DNA of 64,000 nucleotides from positions 949,501 through 1,013,500 of the forward strand of contig JACSYO010000384.1 in assembly GCA_016806645.1 (NCBI GenBank), given 5' to 3'. Below are positions 50,791-63,253 of this stretch, piece after piece; the stretch's first letter is position 1; every line of letters begins with the position of its first letter. A model generated the notes under the pieces. The model was not told where the DNA came from, ran no database searches, and saw only the letters and a list, made by a program, of their open reading frames with translations. Both the position numbers and the translations under genes were made by a program. The stretch comes from Ophiodon elongatus. Taxonomy: Eukaryota > Chordata > Actinopteri > Perciformes > Hexagrammidae.

Positions 50791-53008
50791 GCAAAATCGT
50801 AGTTTGAAGCTTCGGAGTACTGATCAAGTTGCGTTATTTGACGCATTTGTGTGAGTCAGTTAGATTCAAGCCTTATTTGAATACAAAAAAAAGAGTACCA
50901 GCTTGTGGACCAGCCCTTTCCGTTCTACTTGAAAGGCGACAGGCTCATTACGTGAGATTAGGTAAACAACTCTAGTCAAGTACAATTATTTAGACCCATG
51001 GAGTCTAAAGCCAACACTTTGTACATTGTGTATGAGTCATCACACGAGGAAGAGCAAACTTTGGTGATGTTACAACAAACCCCGCCACAGTGCAGCCTTG
51101 ACTGTCGTGTGTTTTTCCTGATACTGTAGTTCCCAGCGCCTCCTTGTACCTTAATTGTGTGTACAACAGAAGAAGCATCTCTTTCTTCTCTCCGTCTCTC
51201 TGTCTGTTGTCTTGTTTGTCTCACTGAGGGAGGAAGCTGCGGGCAGATCAGAAAAGACGCAGACTCTCTCTCTCTACAGTACAGTGCTACACTTTGTATG
51301 GAAACAATGGCTTTGTCAGTAAAGTAGCCCTCTTGTTTGCTTCCCCCTCCCCCCATTTTCCTTTAACAACAGCAACATCTTGAGCTCTTCGTTCAGTTTG
51401 CCGCTCGCTCTGATTCTCCTCGTACCCAGTAACTGGCAGAGGATGCTCATTATCTCCCTTTTCTGTTGTTGTTCTGCGTGTGAGTAAAAAGTGGGCAATT
51501 ACAGTGTGTCTCTTGAAGACAGCCGAACCTTTCTATAATGAGGAGATCTCCTTAAGCAGGACACACTTGCGTATGTGCGTACAGTGTGTAGACTTTACGA
51601 AAATGTGAAGTTTCCATTTAATTTAAAGTCCGACCAATAAAACGCAACAGACGCCGGTTCAGTTTGACTTGTTGCGTGAATGCGACGAGTTTTGTTAATG
51701 AGGAAGAGGTCCTCGAGTATATATCTACACAACAGTGAGGGGAAAGATTGAGTGCACCACTAGGAAACGTTGTGGCTGTTTGAATGCGGGAAGAGAACAG
51801 CTTTTGAGATGAATGGATCAGAGGAAACGGATGCGTTTGGTTTTGATCTCTGTTTACCACATTCAGCGGTTCCCTTAAAAGGATTTTAAGTGGTAATCAG
51901 TGGGATAATGTTGGTCTCCAGTCCTGGTGATAGGCATTCATCGCTGTGGTGATTTTTGCACCGCATTTCCCAGCCATCGCTTTTATCACTTGAAAAGCAT
52001 GCGTTCTTTTGTCTTCTTCTTTTTTTCATCTGCCCAGGTGCATTTGTCAAAAAAGATGGCTATCGCTGCTGATCCCAAGCAAACTGGAAACGACACTTCC
52101 TGTTCTCTGCTATTAGTTTCCTGGCATTGAGCCAATATTTGTATAATTAAAAAAAAAAATTGTGTTTCTCTGGAGATGAGCCCTCATTGTGTGGTGTTGT
52201 TTTTTGCTCCTGCACTATGGATACATCCCAAGTCTCTTATTTGTCGTTTCCTCGCTCCTCGCTTGAAGTTGTTCTTCGCCGCCATATTGACGGTCGTCCC
52301 AAAGCTCTTATTTCTGCTCTGAGGAGCGAGGAGGGAGGATCGAGGAGGGATTTTGGAGAAGCCATGAGTAAGGACGCATGAGAGCAGCCTTCCAGGAAGT
52401 GTTTTAACGCTCGACACGCCCCCTTATTGTTCATCAGTTATCTGATTGGACGCTGCAGCTGGTCGGACTGATCGCTGGAGTTTCATACAGAGTGAAGACG
52501 GATCACAGATTAAGCTCAAGTTATATGTCTGATTTGTTTTCAGATTCACCATCTGGTTAAAATATATGTTCATTGTAGGTCTGAACAACAAAAGGACCAC
52601 AAACAACTTTCTTCATTTATTAGAAATAATTGTCTTTTCTTGATCTGTTATTTCCCTTAATAACTTTTATTATGGATATAATTAAAGTCAGAGAGAGCTG
52701 GAGAGCCAAAACATAATTTATCATAATTTCCATTCAGACGCGTGAGGCTGATTGTTCCTGAGTGTCGGGTTTGATGAGTTATATAATTTAAGTTTAACCT
52801 GAAACATTGAGCCCAGTAAATTAATTCCAGTGTTCAAGAGAAACCATAATCATATCGGGTTATTTAATAATAATGTCACAATCAGAGTTTCAAAACGGTC
52901 CTGCACAAGCAGGACACAGGACACAGTATAAATACCACACACTATATAAATACACAATGTAGTGTGTTTAACAGGTAACTACAGAGAGACAACATATCTA
53001 CTCTGACA

Positions 53009-55312
53009 GTGAGGATAACTGTGTCTTTATTATTATAAGTACAGTGATGATAACTGTCTTTATTAGTATAAGTACAGTGATGATAACTGTCTTTATTAGT
53101 ATTAGTATAGTGATGATAACTGTCTTTATTAGTACAGTGATGATAATTGTCTTTATTAGTATTAATACAGTGATGATAAATGTGTCTTTATTAGTATTAG
53201 TACAGTGATGATAACTATCTTTATTAGTATTAGTACAGTGATGATAACTATCTTTATTAGTATTAATGCAGTGATGATAACTGTCTTTATTATTATAAGT
53301 ACAGTGATGATAACTGTCTTTATTAGTACAGTGATGATAACTGTCTTTATTAGTATTAATACAGTGATGATAAATGTGTCTTTATTAGTATTAGTACAGT
53401 GATGATAACTGTCTTTATTAGTATTAGTACAGTGATGATAACTGTGTCTTTATTAGTATAAGTACAATGATGATAACTGTCTTTATTAGTACAGTGATGA
53501 TAACTGTCTTTATTAGTATTAATACAGTGATGATAAATGTGTCTTTATTAGTATTAGTACAGTGATGATAACTATCTTTATTAGTATTAGTACAGTGATG
53601 ATAACTATCTTTATTAGTATTAATGCAGTGATGATAACTGTCTTTATTAGTATAAGTACAATGATGATAACTGTCTTTATTAGTACAGTGATGATAACTG
53701 TGTCTTTATTAGTATTAGTACAGTGATGATACTGTCTTTATTAGTATTAGTACAGTGATGATAACTGTCTTTATTAGTATTAGTACAGTGATGATACCTG
53801 TGTCTTTATTAGTATTAGTACAGTGATGATAACTGTCTTTATTAGTATTAGTACAGTGATGATAACTATGTCTTTATTAGTATTAGTACAGTGATGATAA
53901 CTGTTGTCTTTATTAGTATTAGTACAGTGATGATAACTGTTTTTTGTTTGTACAGTGATGATCTGTCTTTATTAGTATTAGTACAGTGATGATAACTGTG
54001 TCTTTATTAGTATTAGTACAGTGATGATACCTGTGTCTTTATTAGTATTAGTACAGTGATGATAACTGTCTTTATTAGTATTAGTACAGTGATGATAACT
54101 GTGTCTTTATTAGTATTAGTACAGTGATGATAACTGTGTCTTTATTAGTATTAGTACAGTGATGATAACTGTGTCTTTATTAGTATTAGTACAGTGATGA
54201 TAACTATGTCTTTATTAGTATTAGTACAGTGATGATAACTGTGTCTTTATTAGTATTAGTACAGTGATGATAACTGTCTTTATTAGTATTAGTACAGTGA
54301 TGATAACTGTCTTTATTAGTATTAGTACAGTGATGATAACTATGTCTTTATTAGTATTAGTACAGTGATGATAACTATGTCTTTATTAGTATTAGTACAG
54401 TGATGATAACTATGTCTTTATTAGTATTAGTACAGTGATGATAACTGTCTTTATTAGTATTAGTACAGTGATGATAACTGTGTCTTTATTAGTATTAGTA
54501 CAGTGATGATAACTGTGTCTTTATTAGTATTAGTACAGTGATGATAACTGTCTTTATTAGTATTAGTACAGTGATGATAACTGTCTTTATTAGTATTAGT
54601 ACAGTGATGATAACTGTCTTTATTAGTATTAGTACAGTGATGATAACTATGTCTTTATTAGTATTAGTACAGTGATGATAACTATGTCTTTATTAGTATT
54701 AGTACAGTGATGATAACTGTCTTTATTAGTATTAGTACAGTGATGATAACTGTCTTTATTAGTATTAGTACAGTGATGATAACTATGTCTTTATTAGTAT
54801 TAGTACAGTGATGATAACTATGTCTTTATTAGTATTAGTACAGTGATGATAACTGTGTCTTTATTAGTATTAGTACAGTGATGATAACTGTGTCTTTATT
54901 AGTATTAGTACAGTGATGATAACTATGTCTTTATTAGTATTAGTACAGTGATGATAACTGTGTCTTTATTAGTATTAGTACAGTGATGATAACTGTCTTT
55001 ATTAGTATTAGTACAGTGATGATAACTGTCTTTATTAGTATTAGTACAGTGATGATAACTTGTCTTTATTAGTATTAGTACAGTGATGATAACTGTGTCT
55101 TTATTAGTATTAGTACAGTGATGATAACTGTCTTTATTAGTACAGTGATGATAACTGTGTCTTTATTAGTATTAGTACAGTGATGATAACTGTGTCTTTA
55201 TTAGTACAGTGATGATAACTGTGTCTTTATTAGTATTAGTACAGTGATGATAACTGTGTCTTTATTAGTATTAGTACAGTGATGATAACTGTGTCTTTAT
55301 AAGTACAGTGAT
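53009..55312. repeat. 33/35-bp minisatellite, about 2.3 kb
   Basis: The unit starts TCTTTATTAGTATTAGTACA and continues GTGATGATAACTGTG (35 bp) or GTGATGATAACTGT (33 bp when the last GT pair is missing). The span divided by the mean period suggests roughly 65-70 copies. Shorter 26-bp units lacking one TATTAGT occur mostly in the first 700 bp and the last 200 bp; the centre is more uniform. One centre variant reads ACTGTTTTTTGTTTGTACAG near 53936. Open frames across it only translate the repeat. Confidence 0.97.
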
Positions 55313-55373
55313 CATGTGTTCAGACACAAACTCTGTCAAAAGTCTCTCCAGCTGTTAAAGTCAACTATCAGCT

Positions 55374-55487
55374 GATCCAGATGTGATCAGCTGATCCAGG
55401 TGTGATCAGCTGATCCAGATGTGATCAGCTGATCCAGGTGTGATCAGCCGATCCAGATGTGATCAGCTGATCCAGATGTGATCAGCT
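55374..55487. repeat. six-copy 19-bp minisatellite with CAGCTG/TGATCA palindromes
   Basis: The unit GATCCAGATGTGATCAGCT repeats exactly every 19 bp at 55374, 55393, 55412, 55431, 55450 and 55469. Variation is confined to A/G at position 8 and one CAGCC end (unit 4). Unit junctions create CAGCTG (an E-box) and each unit has TGATCA. Confidence 0.96.
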
Positions 55488-56007
55488 GATCCTCCGTCAT
55501 CAGAAACAGACGTCGCTTCACGTGACGCTTCAGAGGAAAGGACGTATCATTTCTCTTAAAACATATTTCCTCGTTTCCTCTCTCCTGCCATGGTTTCCAT
55601 GCCAGGAGACACAAGACTCAAGTGAGGGAAACGGGGATGCAGTTAAGAGACTTGGGATGCACCCGATGAAATTATCATGGGGGAAATGTGCTTAATAAAA
55701 GATAAGTGAACTGATTCACAGCCTGACAACGTCCTTCAGCTGTGTGGATGCTTGATTTGAGCATGACAGAAAAACAATTTGATTTTTATTCACACTGGAG
55801 ACCAATAGGAAAATGAAAATATATCATAAATGTATTTTGTTTAAAGCTGCTATGGCCTGTTTTAGCACATTGTTTTGGTTTCCAGTCCACAAACTTTCCA
55901 CTTTGGCTTCATTTGACTACTTTCATTGTCTGTATATCTCTTGACATTTTTTATTTTTTTTTATAAATGTTTCACAACCCCACTAGCTCTATCTTCTCAT
56001 CTATTAA

Positions 56008-56274
<267 letters not shown>

Positions 56275-56323
56275 TGATGAGGGTGGACTGCTTTTGCCTT
56301 CGGACACTTGATGTGCAGGGCCA

Positions 56324-56325
<2 letters not shown>

Positions 56326-56412
<87 letters not shown>
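56326..56412 (+). repeat. (GT)n microsatellite next to the exon 3 donor
   Basis: About 43 GT units with one TTTG interruption near 56375, starting 56 bp after the splice donor. In the pre-mRNA this is a long UG run, a known binding sequence for TDP-43 and CELF-type proteins; any splicing effect here is inference. Confidence 0.95.
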
Positions 56413-56416
<4 letters not shown>

Positions 56417-59400
56417 ATTTGAACGAAATTTGTGTCTCATCTAACGAACAACCTCTTAAAGTACTGAGTGAACTGAGTCTTCCAAAACGTAGAACCGTAA
56501 CTACACATGGACCATATTTAGTTTAGTCCAGACTCTGACTCTTTGCCATGTAAAACTTACAGTGACTACAAGATGGAGGTAAAAAGCAACCTAAACTGTG
56601 GTACAAATAACAATGGAAAGTCACAAGGATTTTAGATATGTAGATATGTCTTTGAACGGTTTATATGAAGTTGGACTTGAACAGTTAATAAGAACAACAA
56701 ACTGGTGACTTTGACATGTAACGTTTTCTAACCTATGCTTGCAAATTTAACAAAACAGTTTTCCAGTATTTACACACTGGTAACTTTGTGTGTTAAACAG
56801 TAAAATGAACCTTTATGACCAATCATATTTTTTTCAGAAACTACTTCCTGTTTAAAGACGCTGCCTAGTTTTTAAACTTACCTACTTATCCCACAGCTAA
56901 GATAAATAAAAAATGTATACCAAGCAAAAGCTTCGGTCTCAGAAGGATACAGGTGGCCGATCATGAGGGTTGTTTTTGTCACTGACAGAAGACCTATTTC
57001 TTTGTTCCGGTTTGAGGACCTGTTGGATTATGTTTGTTTTTGCAAAAAATCTAATATTAATTTCTGCAGCTCTCAAACATTACATTAATTTAAATATAAG
57101 TACATTTAGTTCAAAATGATTGAATTGGAAAAAATCTGTCAGCAGGCAGGTATGTGGCGTTTCTTTGCCCTCATGCTCCCTACATGGCAGCAAACGCAGA
57201 TGTGTGAATGAATGTGCCTGTAAAATAATGGCTGTTTTTAATCCACAACATGTCTCGGGGCCACCAAGTAATCAATATTGCAGTGCAGCTACTGTTAGAA
57301 GTGTTGTAGATAGTGTTGGACCTCTCTCTCCATTTGTCTCTGGCTCGATTCCCCTCCTGAGGACGAGGACAGCGCATTTCTCTCACTCGTATGTGTCTCT
57401 CTCGCTTTGGATTTTTTTCTTCTTCCCTTTTCATTTTTTCTGTCACCCACCTAGTCTTCTCTCCCTCACGTACACACAGAGTCAATAGGTTTGTACTTAC
57501 TCCCCCCTCACTCCCCTATCACATTTCCATTACAAGAAAGAATGGATATGGGCTACTGCTTGGATCACATCTCCACATCTCGCTTTCATACATTTTCCAG
57601 AAGGTAGTCGGGGGTTGTCATGCTTTCTGTCTGCTGCTTTTGAGACTGCGGTGAGTGTTTGTAGCTCCTATATAGCCATTCTGCTCAGAGTGGGGAGCAT
57701 ATCAGGATGGCCGCCTTGCACAACGACTCATTCCCTGTTTCTTTTTTTTCCTCTCATCTCAGCCCGTACACGCTTGACTGGCTAAAAAGCCTCCTCTCCT
57801 CTCAACAAAACCTATTTGTATCTGATCAAGTGTTCTTCAAAAAGCACAACAAAGGTTCCTATAGCTGCGACCGTGCTGCTCCACAGACAGACAAGCTGAC
57901 TTTAAAGGTTGCCTCATTCTGGCATTAAAACTGATTTAAGATCAGCAATAGTCTGTCACTTGAATACAGATGTTATTGTGTAATGTTTTAGTCTCTCGCC
58001 TACCGATTTAAAAGGGCCTGTAATGATTATTCCAACCACAAGATACTTAATATGCTTTCTTCTAAGCCAATCAAATTTACTGGACAGTTCATAAATTCGG
58101 AGTACTGTTGGAATATACCGTTATTCAGATTATTATAGATTATACAGAATTTATTATTCAACTCTCATGCAGTTAATGTCTGAAGTACAGCTGAAATCAC
58201 ACATTTACGCAGACAGTAGGTCCATCATTTTAACTCATTTTACACTATATATTTAAAACAAAAGAGAACCATGTCAAGTAGACCGAACATTTGTAAATAA
58301 TTGTGGAAAAGGATGCATGTGAAATATTCTTCCATGTTTGGTGTTCTAGGATTTGTGTTTTCACCCAAAAAATAACTAATCCAGTAATATAGTTAAAAAA
58401 TAACTAATCTCTATCAACAGATTTGGCATTCATAGGTAGAATCTGGAGGCACGGGCAATATTTTGGTATTAGAAGCCATCTGATTTCCTTTTATAGCCCG
58501 ACTAGTATTGACTCATCATGTTTTGGTAGATAAACAGTCAGAAGCAAAAGAGCCGAAATGCATTGACTGAAACGCAATCTCGGAATCCATCAGCTATTGT
58601 CTGATGATGTTTTAGCCTTTTAGTGGTTTAAAAAATAGCTTGTTAAAGTGACCACTTGTGAAACAATTCGGTGTCTCAAGTTAGTAATCGGACAGTGAAG
58701 AATGAGCAGTGCAGGGAAAAGGAAATCTTCATTCTGTGGAAGTTGCTGTCATCCTAACAGTGGGCAAATACTGGATACAACACAGCAGGTATGAAAAACA
58801 TGACTGGCTCAACATGGTAACTATCACTAGCTATGGTTGAATCTAATGTACAAATGACCTGGAGTTGTATTCAATGCTGCATAGAAAACCAATTTGTTGG
58901 ATTTCAATTGGAGTTTTGTTTCATATTGTAATAATGACACATTCACAGAAATGTATTGGTTATTGATGCAATCATCTGATAAGTTTTATTCATCCTCCTT
59001 TTCCATAATTTGTCTTTTATCTTTATTGATGTTATTATATTTCTATATTTACTATATTTCTTTCCTTTAGTGCGCTTTACTTATTTATGTTGCCCACCAG
59101 CTTCATAGCTGATCAGTTTGATCTCTGTTGCTGCCTGGTTTAGTATTTTTCACAATCCTAAAAACCACAAGGCCTTCTTTCTGCAATTTTGCGGGAAAAG
59201 CAGAGGCAGGCACCGGCCTTGAAGTTTTTATTATTTTTTGGTATTTCTTGTGGAGTTTTTGTACTAAAGAGTCTATTCATGAAGTGATAGTGTGAGTAGG
59301 AGGGAACTCAGTCCGTGTCTGAAGTGGCAGACATGCATATTTTAAAAACCCTCAAATATGTCCTGAGGACTTCTGTCTTTGTCAGTGGGTATGAATGTGT

Positions 59401-59781
59401 CTGTGCACGTCAGCATTGCCTGACTGTATACCTACGTACTAGTGTTCTGTTTGCGCATGCGATGGCTTTTCAGAAGGCTTTTGGGTGCAGGCTGCAGCAC
59501 TTTGGCCTGAGGATTTTTTTCACACACAGGGCCAGGCATTCATCCAGTATTGACTATAATGTAGAATCAGCCCACGCATGGCCGAGCTCAGTCAATGAGC
59601 GCCAGTCTGATTCCCTGCATCAAAGCTCCAGAGATACAAGGGGCTGGATACTGTAGCACTGTAGTGAGTGTTGTTCCTTTTAGCTTTCACTAATTTCCAT
59701 GAATACATACACACTCTCAAACAGGAAAATATAATAAATAAAGGGAAAAATAATCCAGGAAATGTTTTGGGGAAATGTTAA

Positions 59782-60400
59782 TGAAGAGGAAAAAACATGC
59801 AAGAATAGAAGAATAAGAATAAAATGAGAGGAAATACAAAAGAAAATCCAGAAGAGAGGAGAGGAAATGAGATTAAAGTATAGGAGAGAAAACTCGGAAG
59901 GAGTAAAGATGAGGGGAAAGGAAACAAGATGAGTGGAAGTGAAAGGATGGGAGCAGAAACTATGAGGGAGGAAATGAGAGAGGAGGAAGTAAGACTAGAG
60001 GGAATGAGAAAAAAATAAGGAGGGGAAAGGAAACAAGGAGGTACGCCAGGAAAGGAGAGGAGAGGATTAAACAAGGAAGTGTGAAAGGAAACGAAACGAG
60101 GGCTTTAAAGGAACGGAGAGGAAATAAGCAGGGGGAAGTGGAAAAATAGAGGAGAGAAAACAAGGAGGGAGGATGGAAAGGAGAGGTGTGGAAGATAGAA
60201 AAGAGGACACAAGAAGAGAGGTTAGGAAATGAGAAGACGGGAGGAAACAAGTAGATTAAAAAAGACAAAACTAGAGGATTGAGAAAAGGAGGAGAGGAAA
60301 CACGAGCAGAAGAAAAGAGAACGAACATGAATGTGGAGAGGAGAGATGAGATGAGGTGAGTAAAGGAGCAAAAGAGGAAGTAAGGGAGGAAAGGAAAAGC
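59782..60400. repeat. purine-rich tract, about 0.6 kb
   Basis: Almost entirely A and G on the + strand, made of drifting GAGGAAA/GAGAGGAAA units with no fixed period. It reads as Phe/Leu/Ser/Pro-rich frames on the minus strand, which are not genes. Such tracts can form triplex DNA. Confidence 0.85.
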
Positions 60401-63068
60401 AGATTGACAGGTAGCAGCAGTGTGTTCAGGCCATGATGAATGGCTCATTTGCAAAGCATGAACCTCTTTATGTACTCTCCGAAGAGCAAGAGGTGAAAGG
60501 AAAGGACTGGCTCAACGAGAAAGAAGGAAGGATGGCGCCTCTGTTGACAGACACTGACAATATGCGTCACACTGGAGGGTAAAGACGGGACAACAGGGAG
60601 GGGAAGTTCGAAAAGAGGCCGAAATTGCACACATAAACCCAGATGAGCACTTACTCTCCTCTCGTCTAGTGTCCAGCTCTGCTCCAATCAGCGCGACGTG
60701 CGCTGGTCTGCACACTTGCCCGCGGCTGTGTCTTTGACGCTGATGCTGATTGCGGCTGGCTGCTGCTCCACATACAGCCTCGGGGCTACACATTTATCAG
60801 CTGGTAATCAGCTGGCTCCTTGCACGCTTTACTTGCCTTGACTGCCACCACTGCGGTTTTCTGTGCACGCGCTTGTGTACGCCATGCGGCACGATAGGAC
60901 ATGCCGTAGATATTGAACAAGCCACTCACTTCAGCTGCTGATGTGTATCTGGTGAGATAGTGGGTGTAACAGTGGGGATTTTGACGAGAGAGCTTTACAA
61001 ACAGACGGATATCCCTTGCCTTATAGTTAGATGTCTTCTACGTGGATCATAAACTGGTGATGATTATTGCCTGGGTCATGTAGCTTTAGCCTCAGTCTTT
61101 TTGCATTATGTCATGTGTGTAGCCATCGTGTACTTAAACCATTGCATACGTTGCATCATACCTCTGCCAAACCACAGCAGTGTAACGACATGTTTCACAC
61201 TAACGGAGCCAAAACGGCTGCTCATTTGTAGCTGAAACAACTTCAGTCAATAGCAGCAAAGTAGCTGCAGCTACCACGGGGAGTCATTTTAATCCAAGCC
61301 TGTGGCATCCCACCCTGCACAGAGTCGCTCTTTTATATTTTGTTTATTTATCAGGGACCACGTACGAGCTAAGAAGAAAGAAAGGCTTTGTATCAGATAT
61401 AGAAACCAGCTCTTGTCGGACCCAGCAGATGGACTTTTGGTTCCCCATCTCTCGCTTTCTCTCCTCTCATTTCCTGTCATCCCTCTAATGTCGATTTTAT
61501 AATAATGGTCATAAAATAAAACTCAGAAGGAAAATGTGTCTGCCCCAAAAGTCACAGAGGTACAATAAAGACCTCATCAAAGCACATTTTGTTCTTTTCT
61601 AGCCTTTGCAACACGCAATTGTCTTTTTTCACAAGTGAGAAAATGAACAATAACTGCAACCCAGTTGGGGACTGGCTTCCCGACAGTCCAAGCCCAAAAT
61701 GTCATGAACCAGGTATTCCGTTAGGGGTAACTGAGGACATTCTGATACATGCATGTGTGAACATGTGTGTGTCTTGTCAACCAGTAGTCTCTCCTGGCAC
61801 CAACATGCCTCTAATGGGGAGCGAGAGGCTGGGGAGGGGATAGATCAGGTGGAGAGGGAGCCTGGTTTCCAGAGCACAGGTTAATCCTCTAATTGGGAGC
61901 AAAGGGAGACAGGTTGCCAGATTGTGATTGCTACCAGGAGGGGCAGTTTAAGGGGGACATCTGTTCCTGCTGGAGAACAGCCGCCCTCACAGCTCCCTAG
62001 TTTCCTCTCTGACACTCCTCTTCTTTATACACAAACCTGACAGGGAGGGTCCTCCCACCCGTCAGGGGTCTGATGCCACAGCCGACTCATGGAAACGAGC
62101 CTGTTTCCCCGACTGGACGAAAATCCAGGATCTGGTTGGAAAAACATAAAAGCTTTCGAGGAGATTTGCTTCAGCACAGTTTCTTTTAGATCGTAAAAGA
62201 GGTCTTGCCAAGGATGTTGTGTCAACTAAAGCCAGTTTGCGAGTCAAACCAGCAATTATAAGCAATATGTTTTAGCACTTCACATGGCCCAATGGGCCAT
62301 ATTTCATCCAGGTAGTATAAGTGCCTCAGTTTAATCAGTAAACATATCCAAGAGTTGTTCTACTGACAACTCAAAAGCATTCAAGGAGCACTTAATGTTA
62401 TTTTAACAATAGAAGAAAGATCCAGATCTGCATCAAAATACACCCATAGACAAGCATGCATAATGTTGCATGGATCCCATGGATCCAATTGGAGTGGGTT
62501 TGTGTCTTACAAAGCATACACCAGCATGACGATGCATGTGGAAGTGCACGACACAAAATGCTCTTCTGCTATCTCATGCAATTCCACTGATTTTAAAAGG
62601 GAGAGAAGAAGCATTTCTTAGGTGTCGAGAAGACACACAAATGTGTTTAATGAATGAAAACACACACATTCCCTCGACAAAAAGCAAATTGGATTTTCCA
62701 TTGGATTTTAAATTATTGCAGGACTTAAACTCTGAAGCAAGCAAACGCTTATGATACTGAGACGTTTTGTTCAGCAAGATAATCTTCACAAGTGAACGCC
62801 ACTTTTATGATTGTTGAAGCGTAAATACACTCACCAGAAGTATAAAGCTAATATCGTCAAAGGTTGACAACGAACCACATGCATGTTGACTGTTAGTTTA
62901 GTGTTAGGTTAGTGTAAGGTAATGAGCATACTGAGCTCATCTTTGCCTAGAATGGATGGTATATAAATAACATAGTATTATGCAGAAGTTATTAGAAGTT
63001 AAGCTGTTCCCTGTATTCTCTTCCTCTCCCTCTTTGATGTGACTTTTCCTTGTGTCTGGTTGCATCAG

Positions 63069-63253
63069 GATACGCCATCCTGCAGGCCATCATGGAGAAG
63101 GCGGGACAAAACAACTGGCAGGTCAGCGCCATCTGCGTCGAAAACTTCAACGATGCCAACTACCGACGGCTGCTGGAGGATCTGGACCGGAGACAGGAGA
63201 AGAAGTTCGTCATTGACCTCGAGGCGGAGAGGCTGCAGAACATGCTGGAACAG
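63069..63253 (+). CDS. gria4: gria4 exon 4: GluA4 amino-terminal domain
   Basis: The exon completes a Gly codon and encodes [60 protein letters not shown] and EQ. It matches GluA4 (remembered mammalian form has GQNGWHVS, NDVSYRQLLEELD and IDCEIERLQNILEQ). This covers the second-lobe helix and strand of the amino-terminal domain. Acceptor CATCAG ends at 63068; CAG|GTGATG gives the donor at 63254, leaving in phase 0. The length of 185 bp is 12 bp shorter than the GRIA2 exon, explained by the four extra residues in the GluA2 NINNDKKDE loop. One odd residue is Leu (63218-63220, CTC) where all four mammalian paralogues, as I recall, have Cys in the D-C-E motif. The exon is intact. Confidence 0.96.

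Larger units (their letters stand above)
52219..55664. mobile_element. candidate non-autonomous DNA transposon carrying satellites
   Basis: The left end 52219-52239 and right end 55644-55664 are inverted repeats matching at 19 of 21 bases (shared core CATCCCAAGTCTCTTA). Inside lie a 0.8-kb unique left part, a 2.3-kb minisatellite, and a 19-bp array near the right end. The left part also holds a direct echo of the end motif (TCCCAAAGCTCTTATTT near 52299) and CCTCGCTCCTC/GAGGAGCGAGG inverted motifs (52250, 52319). No transposase frame is present, so movement would need enzymes in trans. No target-site duplication is obvious at the proposed ends, so the true boundary may differ by a few bases. 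The superfamily is unknown. Confidence 0.5.

Noticed and set aside
53205..53402. Small hydrophobic repeat protein from the minisatellite
   Set aside because: The frame is only the repeat translated, and it breaks whenever a 35-bp or 26-bp unit intervenes.
53009..55312. CRISPR-like array with about 34-bp repeats
   Set aside because: The units are contiguous with no unique spacers, and the host is a vertebrate; it is a minisatellite.
59960..60454. 164-codon minus-strand frame rich in Phe, Leu, Ser and Pro
   Set aside because: It is the complement of the purine-rich tract. Composition explains the open frame; there is no start context or conserved domain.
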